Position numbers and translations under genes: made by a program. Under the pieces are notes generated by a model, which made no database searches, was not told the DNA's origin, and saw only the letters and a program-made list of their open reading frames with translations. A stretch of 14,423 bases of DNA, taken from Deltaproteobacteria bacterium UBA2957 (GTDB lineage Bacteria; Myxococcota_A; UBA796). Position 1 is the first letter of the stretch. Every line of letters starts with the position of its first letter. Below are positions 1 to 6,838 of the stretch, in pieces. The DNA is taken from contig DEBL01000078.1 in assembly GCA_002348535.1 (NCBI GenBank), positions 1-14,423 on the forward strand. The letters are read 5' to 3'.

Positions 1-47
1 TCGGCATCGGCGTCTGCATCGGCATCGGTGTCGGCATCGGTCTGATC
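1..47 (-). repeat. Coding hexamer repeat (Asp-Ala/Asp-Thr linker)
   Basis: Imperfect tandem GCC-GAT-type hexamers encode alternating Asp and Ala with some Thr just after the lipoprotein signal. The array continues past the left edge, so its full length is unknown. Because the unit is 6 nt, gain or loss of units keeps the frame. Confidence 0.8.
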
Positions 48-137
48 GGTGGTTGGTAATCCGGTATCGAACCTTGTCTCCACCGATTTGGGTGTGCACC
101 CAAGCACACCCCCGAGCACCACGAACCAGACCTTCAT
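1..137 (-). CDS. Asp-Ala-repeat lipoprotein, partial (C-terminus beyond left edge)
   Basis: Only the first 45 codons are inside the window. The product begins MKVWFVVLGGVLGCTPKS: a short n-region with one Lys, a hydrophobic core, then V-L-G-C with Cys14 as the probable lipidated residue, so it is predicted to be exported and anchored by signal peptidase II. From about residue 31 the chain becomes an Asp-Ala/Asp-Thr linker that continues past the edge, the same linker type as in the lipoprotein at 9320-10402. The ATG lies 13 nt after the stop of the small membrane protein, with an AGGGGGG ribosome binding site about 4 nt before it, so it is the last visible gene of the minus-strand operon. The functional domain is outside the window and no function can be assigned. 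Confidence 0.8.
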   Translation of the reverse strand, partial: MKVWFVVLGGVLGCTPKSVETRFDTGLPTTDQTDADTDADADADA

Positions 138-150
138 TTGACCCCCCTGT

Positions 151-540
151 TCACCCAGATTGCCACAGCTGACGAAGGAGCGCCGCTGCGGCTCCCCACA
201 ACCGCTCGTAGAAGCTGGTGGATAAGAGAATGATTTGCACGAGCAGTGCCGCGATGCACAGTGTGAGTGCCACATTGGCCCGCCGTCGGATTTGATCGAG
301 TTGCTCGCGAATGGCAGGTGGTGTCGCGTCGTCTCCACCGTCGAACGAATCGGGATCCGTCGCGAACCAAACCCATAGTGTCAGTGCAGCACCCGGTACG
401 GATGTCCAGCAAGGGATGCCGAGGATGTTCAACGCAATCGCCGCCCACACCGTCTGATTTAGGCGCTCAAGGCGCGCCTCGTGGTTCGCGGTCGGTTCGG
501 GGAGGTCCCCAGAAAACAAGGCGTCGACCCGGTCACTCAT
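151..540 (-). CDS. Small hypothetical membrane protein
   Basis: 129 residues, not recognised as a named family. A hydrophilic N-terminus (1-29) is followed by a hydrophobic stretch at about 31-60, long enough for a helical hairpin or two short spans broken by Pro43 and Pro49. Next come an acidic, Asp/Gly-rich loop (61-75), a charged helix-like segment rich in Arg and Gln (77-88) and a second hydrophobic span (about 89-107). The short C-terminus is amphipathic. The start codon overlaps the PlsB stop as ATGA and no clear Shine-Dalgarno is visible, which fits translational coupling to plsB. Position right after plsB suggests a membrane or envelope role, but that is inference only. Confidence 0.7.
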   Translation of the reverse strand: MSDRVDALFSGDLPEPTANHEARLERLNQTVWAAIALNILGIPCWTSVPGAALTLWVWFATDPDSFDGGDDATPPAIREQLDQIRRRANVALTLCIAALLVQIILLSTSFYERLWGAAAALLRQLWQSG

Positions 541-3143
541 GTCAGCAGTCGGGTGAGGTCAGCGTCGTGAGCTTCGCGGTAGAACTCATCGATTTCCAGG
601 CCCGAACCATCGGTGCGAAATCGAAGCACCCCTTCGTCTCTCAACGCGCGGACGGCGTTGTTTAGGTTGACGAGAGACAGCGCCTCCGGTCGGCGAATCT
701 GCTCCGCATCGATGAAGCTTCGCCCCAGTTCTTGCAGCGCCTTCCCCATGGTTTTTACCGTCAGGTCTCGGCTTCGAAGAACCACGATTCCGCGGATGGC
801 CAGAAGCGAGGACTCCAGTAGATTTCGAGTCAACTCGGCAAGCTCGATGATGAAGTCTCGATTCTTGATGGCGATGCCGTCTTCACTAAGGTCGATCGCT
901 CCGTACTCCTGCAGCTGGGCGAGCGCCGCGGTCGTGAGGGTGGCCACATCATGGTCTGGGTCTGTGGTGAACTCGTATCGAAGTAAAAAGACCTGCTCAG
1001 CGAAAAGGCGCTGGATCTCTTGGCCATCCACGGAGTCCAGCTGAATACGCGACTGAGCCTTAAAAGCGGTTCGCATGGCCCGAATCGATGCGGCCATCAT
1101 GCTCATGGGCGCAGTATGGTGCAAGACGCTGTTTTTGTAGTATTCGAGGGTAATGCGTCGATCGGGATCGATGCGAATAACGGAGTCGGTCCCAATGTCG
1201 ATTTGAGCAATCAGTTTGCTGTTCTCGAATCGTTTGAGCGCCTCGGCAGGACTCCATTCTGTTGTTTTTAAGCTGTATGCGATGGGCGCGTTGACCATCT
1301 TCAACGCGCCAAACAAGCGGTCGATGCGCGCGTTGAGTTCGTGCTGTTTGATGGTGTTTCCCGACTGTGCCAAAAGCGCGAGTCCGACCAAACCCGTTGG
1401 CATGGCGACCATGTTTTTAGCGATTCCATGCATCACCTGCTCGCCAGTCATGTGAAGCAATTCGCGTCGCTCCTCATGACTCATCTCATCAAATGATGAT
1501 TCAGCGGCGTCGAAGACTTCACTCAGCCGGATGGGCTCGCCCACTCGAACGTAGACCGGTCCGAAGCGCCGCCTGAAGATCGAGCCGGCCTTGACCACTT
1601 GGCCCATGTTTTCGGGAGTTTTGTCCGCGCCCTGCAACTCTCTGCGGTACGCCCGCTCTTCGGCGATTTGTTCGTATGAAATTCCGATGGGCACCAGGTT
1701 GACGTCCCATCCCTCGCGGAGATTCTGGGCCGATTTCATGATCATGTTCAGGACCCCCAGCCGAGCCGGAAGAAGTTTCCCCGTTCGACTTCTGCCGCCT
1801 TCAATGAAAAACATGATTGGAAAGCCATCACGCACCAACTGATGAAGGTAACGCTGAAAGACCGCAGGAAAGATGCGGTCCTCGCCGAAGCTCCGCTTGA
1901 TGAAGAAAGCGCCGCAGTGGCGGAACAAGGGTCCAAGCGGCCAAAAGTTTAGGTTTTCACCGGCCACAACATGGGGGATGACCATGTCGCGATAGAACAG
2001 CTGGCTCGACATCAGGAGATAGTCGAGATGCGACCGGTGACACGGAATGAGCACGGGCGTGGCATCTCGAAACGAGTCCCGCAGACGCCGCATGTCCTCG
2101 GCTGGAAGGTCGACGCCCGAGTAAATTCGATTCCACAGAAAGCGGAGAATAAACGCTATGAAACGAACGGTTGTAATCCGCATTCGGGCTGCAATTTGGT
2201 CGAGGATTTTATCGACTTCCAGTTCAATAGATGCCGCGGACTTCCCGGTTCGAGCTGATTCCTCAGCAACCATCGCGCGGACTTCAGGCGATCGAGCGAC
2301 CAGCCGTCGAGTCCATCGATGCGGTCGGATTCTCGGTCCGCGGATCAGGTGGGCCTCGCGCCATAGGTATCGTCGAAGCAGCAGCCGCAGCTTTCGGGTT
2401 TGTCGGGGTTGGGGTTCTTCAGAGAAGCGCTGAAGAGCGACCGAAAGGTCGACGGGTTTCCCAGCTTGAACCACCGCCTTCGTGTTCCGAGCAGCGACGG
2501 CGGCCAGCTTCTGAAGCGGTCCGGGCTCGTCTTGGGAACCCAAGATGAACTGACCCACTTGAGTCCGAGCGACCTCGGGGCGGCGATGCCATGCCACAAC
2601 CACCGGCACGATCTGAATGGGCCGGTCGGACTTGGCCTGCGCATCGAGTAAGGCGGGAATGGGATCAAAGTGGTCGGGTCGGTTGCGTTCGCGCTTTATG
2701 CTGCTCTTGATGCTCCGTCCGGCCAGTAAAAAGAGGGCCGTTGGCATACCAGCGGCGACAACGTTCGTCAGCCACCCGGTCTCCATTGGGTCGGGAACCC
2801 GCCCGTGCTTGGTTCGACTATCGATCGCGTCCCACCATTCCTTGAGCATCACCCTGAAGGGCGCCCAGACGGTTGACCGGTGCCCATTTGTAAACTTTGC
2901 GAGAGGCAGTCGACGGCCGTTGAGCGCGCGGTTCAGTGCCAGCCAGTCAAGAATGGAGCGTGTGTGCAGCACGTAGACGATCGGGCCTCGCTCCGACGCC
3001 TTTCGGATCTCTTCTGCGGAGTGATCTTCCAGACGCATTCGGCGCAGCAAGATGCTGAGACCCATGAGATGAAAGAAGAGGCCGAACTGGCGCCTCATGC
3101 CGCTCCTGTAGCGTCTGGCGGTCGCTAGGGGCTGCTTGCTCAT
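537..3143 (-). CDS. plsB: Glycerol-3-phosphate 1-O-acyltransferase (PlsB)
   Basis: Transfers an acyl group from acyl-CoA or acyl-ACP to sn-glycerol-3-phosphate, the first step of phospholipid synthesis, at the inner membrane. It is 868 residues, close to the roughly 800 of E. coli PlsB. All acyltransferase blocks are visible: the HX4D motif HRSHLD (His369-Asp374), GPLFRHCGAFFIKR (404-417) for substrate binding, FIEGGRSRTGK (446-456), and VPIGISYE (484-491). The N-terminal third has a weaker related segment near VLHTRSILDW (58-67). The frame extends 22 codons upstream, but I chose the internal ATG because it overlaps the glycosyltransferase stop as ATGA and has AGGA 6 nt before it. The next gene also overlaps by ATGA, so the gene sits mid-operon. 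Identification is confident; the preferred acyl donor cannot be read from sequence. Confidence 0.95.
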   Translation of the reverse strand: MSKQPLATARRYRSGMRRQFGLFFHLMGLSILLRRMRLEDHSAEEIRKASERGPIVYVLHTRSILDWLALNRALNGRRLPLAKFTNGHRSTVWAPFRVMLKEWWDAIDSRTKHGRVPDPMETGWLTNVVAAGMPTALFLLAGRSIKSSIKRERNRPDHFDPIPALLDAQAKSDRPIQIVPVVVAWHRRPEVARTQVGQFILGSQDEPGPLQKLAAVAARNTKAVVQAGKPVDLSVALQRFSEEPQPRQTRKLRLLLRRYLWREAHLIRGPRIRPHRWTRRLVARSPEVRAMVAEESARTGKSAASIELEVDKILDQIAARMRITTVRFIAFILRFLWNRIYSGVDLPAEDMRRLRDSFRDATPVLIPCHRSHLDYLLMSSQLFYRDMVIPHVVAGENLNFWPLGPLFRHCGAFFIKRSFGEDRIFPAVFQRYLHQLVRDGFPIMFFIEGGRSRTGKLLPARLGVLNMIMKSAQNLREGWDVNLVPIGISYEQIAEERAYRRELQGADKTPENMGQVVKAGSIFRRRFGPVYVRVGEPIRLSEVFDAAESSFDEMSHEERRELLHMTGEQVMHGIAKNMVAMPTGLVGLALLAQSGNTIKQHELNARIDRLFGALKMVNAPIAYSLKTTEWSPAEALKRFENSKLIAQIDIGTDSVIRIDPDRRITLEYYKNSVLHHTAPMSMMAASIRAMRTAFKAQSRIQLDSVDGQEIQRLFAEQVFLLRYEFTTDPDHDVATLTTAALAQLQEYGAIDLSEDGIAIKNRDFIIELAELTRNLLESSLLAIRGIVVLRSRDLTVKTMGKALQELGRSFIDAEQIRRPEALSLVNLNNAVRALRDEGVLRFRTDGSGLEIDEFYREAHDADLTRLLT

Positions 3144-4246
3144 AGCCGTTCCTGAGACCGGTGGGTGTCGACGGCGATATCGATCAACTGCTTGCCGACG
3201 CGATGCCAACTGCGAATCTTCCGCTTGGTGCGGCGTCCCATCCAGTACCGCGTTGCATCGATCATTGTGTCCACCTCACCCGGCGGTACGATGGTACCTC
3301 CTTCACCCGTCAAGGTCTTGGTCTCCCCGACATCCGCTCCGACCACTGGGGTTCCTTGAGCGCGATAATCAAGAACCCGAAGGGGGCAACACCACGGGGG
3401 TGCATCGGCGGTGTAGGGTGCGAGGCCGACATCGATGGCGGCAACGGCGTCTGCGAGGTCTTGCGGATTGAGGTGGCCGGTCTGCACCGCGGTGGTTGAG
3501 CCAAGTGTGTCATTCCCGATGATCACCAATCGTGCATTTGCACCGGATGCGATGGCCTCAAGATGCTCGGCACCGTCGCTTCTTCGAAGCGCCCCCACAT
3601 AGCCTACTGCAGGCTCGTCGGGGGTGAGTCCGAGGGCCGCTCTGCCGCGCTCGCGATTGCCGCGCAGTGGGTTGACCCCGTTGGGAACCCACGCCACATT
3701 CCGGCAGCCAATTTCAGTTTCAAGCCAATCTTTCAGCCATCGACTGACGGTCACGATGGCCGGCGCATTCTGAAGAACCTTTTGCTCCCAGCGCCTTGCG
3801 AATTCGGGAAGAGGAAGGGTTTCCGTTCGACTCCTCTGCAGCAGCGAAGGGGCATTGACCTCAAGAACCCATGGGACATTGATGGCATCGGCTACGCGCC
3901 ACCCTGCATCGGAGAACAGAGTGTGGCGTTCAATCATGACATCGGGAGTCCAGCCATGCCGCGCGGCAGAGACGACCCGATTGGCCACTCGCCGTGCCGC
4001 AGATACCTCGATCATGTCCCGGTACTTGTTCATCCACCGAGGCCAAGTTGGGGCGCCGGCAGCGATGGTGGGCACGGGGTGGCCAAATGACCCACTGGGG
4101 TCGACCAGTTTGGATGCAAACACCCGGGTGTCGTGATCTTCGCACAGGGCTTGCGCGAGGTTTCGTATGTGGGCACTGGCGCCGCCGGGTCCGCGAATCG
4201 GGATGCTCGGTGCCCCCACTAAATATGCAACTCGACGGACCCGCAT
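3140..4246 (-). CDS. Glycosyltransferase family 4 (GT-B fold)
   Basis: 368 residues. The N-terminal domain starts MRVRRVAYLVGAPSIPIRGP, with the glycine-rich acceptor-side loop GPGGASAHIRNLAQAL (19-34) typical of GT4 enzymes. The C-terminal domain begins near VGYVGALRRSDG (214-225) and contains the nucleotide-sugar site CPLRVLDYRAQGTPVVG (287-303). Asp293 stands where many family members have Glu. The C-terminus is basic (338-344). It transfers a sugar from a nucleotide donor, but the sugar and acceptor cannot be read from sequence. The 26 codons upstream of the chosen ATG overlap the gamma-lyase gene and are not GT-like; the chosen ATG is 7 nt after that gene's stop. The 4-nt overlap with plsB suggests, without proof, a glycolipid or envelope glycan target. 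Confidence 0.88.
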   Translation of the reverse strand: MRVRRVAYLVGAPSIPIRGPGGASAHIRNLAQALCEDHDTRVFASKLVDPSGSFGHPVPTIAAGAPTWPRWMNKYRDMIEVSAARRVANRVVSAARHGWTPDVMIERHTLFSDAGWRVADAINVPWVLEVNAPSLLQRSRTETLPLPEFARRWEQKVLQNAPAIVTVSRWLKDWLETEIGCRNVAWVPNGVNPLRGNRERGRAALGLTPDEPAVGYVGALRRSDGAEHLEAIASGANARLVIIGNDTLGSTTAVQTGHLNPQDLADAVAAIDVGLAPYTADAPPWCCPLRVLDYRAQGTPVVGADVGETKTLTGEGGTIVPPGEVDTMIDATRYWMGRRTKRKIRSWHRVGKQLIDIAVDTHRSQERL

Positions 4247-4253
4247 CGGGTGC

Positions 4254-5342
4254 TCACCCCCGGGCAGAAGCGAATGCGGTCTCGAGGTCGGCTCGCAGGT
4301 CATCAATGTGCTCGATGCCAACACTGAGCCGAATCAACCCGTCGTCGATGCCGATGCTGGCGCGGACTTCTGGCGGGACGCTGGCGTGTGTCATGATCGC
4401 TGGCAGTTCGATGAGGCTTTCGACACCGCCCAGACTTTCCGCGAGCGTGAACACTGTTGTGGCCTTCACAAACCGAACCGCTGCGTCCAAATCTCCGTTG
4501 AGAACGAATGAGACCATTCCTCCGAAACCCGGATAGATCACGGAAGCGACGTCAGGCCGTTGGTCCATCCACGAGACCAGCGATTTGGCGTTTTCATCGT
4601 GGCGTTGCATGCGAACGCTGAGGGTCTTGAGTCCTCGCAGCGTGAGAAAGCAGTCCCACGGTCCGGGTACGGCGCCGACAGAGTTCTGAAGGGTTGTGAA
4701 CTGGTCCGCCAACGCGTCATTCGACGTGATGAGTGCACCCCCCACCACGTCGGAGTGTCCGCCGATGTATTTTGTCGTACTGTGCAAGACGATGTCGGCC
4801 CCGAGCTCAAGTGGACGCTGGAACACGGGGGTTGCGAAGGTGTTGTCAACCGCCAATAGCCCACCCACCGCGTGCGTTTTGGCCGCCAAGGAGGCAATGT
4901 CAGTGGTCTTCAGCAGAGGGTTGGTGGGGGTCTCCGCCCAAACCAGCTTGGTGTCCGCTGGAATCTCGATGCTCGGATCGGACAGATCGACAAAGGTGAA
5001 CTTGATTCCGTACTTTGCAAAAACGGTGGTGAACAGACGGTAGGTCCCGCCGTACACATCATCACCACAAATCACGGAGTCACCGGGTTCGAGTGTGCGA
5101 ATCACAGTGTCGACTGCCGCCAGCCCAGAGGCAAAGCAAATGCCGTGCGTTCCGCTCTCTGCGGCTGCGAGACAGTCTTGCAGCGCCGTGCGCGTCGGAT
5201 TGTGCGTTCGGCTGTATTCCCAGTCAGCCACCCCGGGGTGTTTTTGGGCGTAGGTGGAGGTCTGATAAACCGGCGTCATCACCGCGCCCGTGAGGGGGTC
5301 GGGATGCTGCCCAGCGTGAATCACCTTGGTTTCCATCTTCAT
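4254..5342 (-). CDS. Cystathionine gamma-lyase / gamma-synthase family enzyme, with internal deletion
   Basis: PLP enzyme of the Cys/Met metabolism family, 362 residues. Visible motifs: YSRTHNPTR (43-51), the phosphate-binding SGLAAVDT region (72-79), Asp166 in AVDNTFATP (pairs with the PLP ring nitrogen), the PLP lysine Lys191 in HSTTKYIGGHSD, and AESLGGVESL with PAIMTHA (301-320). Pairing with cystathionine beta-synthase only 3 nt upstream argues for gamma-lyase in reverse transsulfuration (cystathionine to cysteine, 2-oxobutyrate and ammonia), but gamma-synthase cannot be excluded. Oddity: Tyr-Pro-Gly (270-272) is joined directly to Phe-Gly-Gly-Met (273-276). E. coli MetB and relatives carry about 16 extra residues there, with a conserved His and an Ala-rich helix. 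The frame is intact. Activity is uncertain. Confidence 0.9.
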   Translation of the reverse strand: MKMETKVIHAGQHPDPLTGAVMTPVYQTSTYAQKHPGVADWEYSRTHNPTRTALQDCLAAAESGTHGICFASGLAAVDTVIRTLEPGDSVICGDDVYGGTYRLFTTVFAKYGIKFTFVDLSDPSIEIPADTKLVWAETPTNPLLKTTDIASLAAKTHAVGGLLAVDNTFATPVFQRPLELGADIVLHSTTKYIGGHSDVVGGALITSNDALADQFTTLQNSVGAVPGPWDCFLTLRGLKTLSVRMQRHDENAKSLVSWMDQRPDVASVIYPGFGGMVSFVLNGDLDAAVRFVKATTVFTLAESLGGVESLIELPAIMTHASVPPEVRASIGIDDGLIRLSVGIEHIDDLRADLETAFASARG

Positions 5343-5345
5343 GCT

Positions 5346-6728
5346 TTATTTCGCCTTTCGAGCCATTGTGCTCATGTAGTCAATGAGGTCGATCCGCGTG
5401 ATGATTCCGGATGGTTCCCCTTCGGAGAGAATAATCGCAACCTTGAATCGCCGGAACAGGTCTGTGAGCACGGCGATTGAGGTTTCTTTGTTCACTGTGC
5501 AGTAGTTGGATTGGGCCAAGTCGCCGACGGTCGTTTTGCTCCGCTCGCCTTGGAGGGCCCGCTCGAGAAGGAGTTTCTCAGAGATGATTCCAACCAGCTT
5601 GGATCCGTCCATCACGGGCAACTGGCTGACACCATGCAGCTTCAGCAAGCCAATGACCTCGGGAACACTCGATGCAGCGGGGACGGTGACGAGTGCGCGC
5701 GGTTCCCGATTGGCAAGCATGTCGGCAAGCGTGCCAAGGGAAGGCTCGGATTCGAGGAAACCATTCTCAATCATCCAGTTGTCGTTGTAGACCTTCGAGA
5801 GGTAGCGAGAGCCGTTGTCGGGCAGCAGGATGACGGCGTTCATGTCCGATCGGTCGTTTCGGCGGAGATACTTCAGCCCGCCGGCGATCGCAGCGCCGCA
5901 ACTAACACCGCAGAAGAGGCCCTCGGTTTTGACCAAGGTTCGTGTAGCCTGAAAACTCTCAGCATCGTTTACGCGGACCACATCATCGACAAAGTCAAAG
6001 TTCATTGTCGAGGGCAAAAAATCCTCGCCGATTCCTTCGAGGAGGTAGGAGTGCGGCTGCGTCATCTGGCCGGTGTGGAAGTAATCGTAGTACAGCGATC
6101 CCACGGGGTCGACGGCGACCACCTTGATGTTCGGGTTTTGCTCTTTGAGGTACTGCCCCACGCCAGTCAGCGTCCCGCCGGTTCCCGCGCCGGCGATGAA
6201 CACGTCGATGTTGCCGTCCATTTGTTCGTAGAGTTCCGGCCCCGTTGAACGGTAGTGCGCCTCGGGATTGGCGGGGTTGTGATACTGATTGGCGTAGAAG
6301 GAGTTCGGCGTCTCTTCCACGATGCGTTCAGCCGTCTTGTAGTAGGAGCGCGGGTCATCGGGCTCGACGTTTGTTGGCGTTACTACAACCTTCGCGCCCC
6401 AAGCACGAAGGGCAGCCCGTTTTTCTTCCGACTGCTTGTCGGGGAGTACAAAAATGGTTTTATATCCGCGGAGTGCAGCCACCATGGCCAAGCCTGCACC
6501 TGTGTTCCCGCTGGTCGCTTCGACGATGGTGCCCCCCGGTTTGATCGCTCCAGTGCGCTCCGCCTCCGCAATGATGTGCAGCGCGATCCGATCCTTGACG
6601 CTCCCGCCTGGGTTTGTGAACTCAACCTTCGCATAGGTTGTGCACTGCAGGCCCTCTGTCATCGCATTGAGACGAACCAAGGGTGTATTTCCGACGATAT
6701 CCAAAACGTTGTTGAAGACATTTTTCAT
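5346..6728 (-). CDS. cbs: Cystathionine beta-synthase (catalytic domain plus CBS pair)
   Basis: Condenses serine (or O-acetylserine) with homocysteine to cystathionine, using PLP, in the cytosol. 460 residues. The fold-type II catalytic domain covers about 1-320: PLP lysine Lys45 in NPGGSVKDR, the phosphate/asparagine loop TSGNTG (72-77), the glycine loop GAGTGGTLTG (180-189), EGIGEDFLPS (231-240) and PDNGSRYLSK (303-312). A C-terminal pair of CBS motifs follows (about 342-390 and 400-456), a Bateman module that in other proteins binds adenosyl ligands and regulates activity. The open frame extends 26 codons further upstream, but the family starts at MKNVFNNVLDIVGNTPL, so I use that ATG; its ribosome site is weak. 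It is the first gene of the minus-strand cluster, so the operon promoter should lie in 6729-6838. Confidence 0.93.
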   Translation of the reverse strand: MKNVFNNVLDIVGNTPLVRLNAMTEGLQCTTYAKVEFTNPGGSVKDRIALHIIAEAERTGAIKPGGTIVEATSGNTGAGLAMVAALRGYKTIFVLPDKQSEEKRAALRAWGAKVVVTPTNVEPDDPRSYYKTAERIVEETPNSFYANQYHNPANPEAHYRSTGPELYEQMDGNIDVFIAGAGTGGTLTGVGQYLKEQNPNIKVVAVDPVGSLYYDYFHTGQMTQPHSYLLEGIGEDFLPSTMNFDFVDDVVRVNDAESFQATRTLVKTEGLFCGVSCGAAIAGGLKYLRRNDRSDMNAVILLPDNGSRYLSKVYNDNWMIENGFLESEPSLGTLADMLANREPRALVTVPAASSVPEVIGLLKLHGVSQLPVMDGSKLVGIISEKLLLERALQGERSKTTVGDLAQSNYCTVNKETSIAVLTDLFRRFKVAIILSEGEPSGIITRIDLIDYMSTMARKAK

Positions 6729-6808
6729 GCGAGCACCGTCCCGGCTGAATTGGGTTCCAAACCATAGCGGAAGCAGCGTGGTTCGGCCATGCTTTAGGGC
6801 GCTCACGC

Positions 6809-6814
6809 TATACT
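6809..6814 (+). promoter_or_regulatory. Possible -10 box for the ALDH-like gene
   Basis: TATACT differs from the TATAAT consensus at one base and would place transcription start near 6821, about 18 nt before the chosen GTG. No convincing -35 box is found at normal spacing, so this is a weak call. The 110-bp gap 6729-6838 must hold promoters in both directions; I see no clear minus-strand promoter and no riboswitch in it. Confidence 0.35.
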
Positions 6815-6828
6815 CCAGATCCTCATGT

Positions 6829-6833
6829 GGGAG
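6829..6833 (+). promoter_or_regulatory. Ribosome binding site that selects the GTG start
   Basis: GGGAG lies 5 nt before the GTG at 6839. Two other in-frame GTG codons (6827 and 6833) overlap this site itself, so the 6839 start is favoured. Confidence 0.6.
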
Positions 6834-6838
6834 TGGGT

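Noticed and set aside
3140..4246. The GT4 gene as BshA or MshA of bacillithiol or mycothiol synthesis, suggested by the adjacent cysteine genes
   Set aside because: The N-terminus and donor-site sequence are generic GT4, without features I recognise as specific to those enzymes, and no partner genes of those pathways are present.
6729..6838. SAM or other sulfur-related riboswitch before cystathionine beta-synthase
   Set aside because: The gap is only 110 bp, shared with a divergent gene, and shows no conserved riboswitch core or terminator hairpin.
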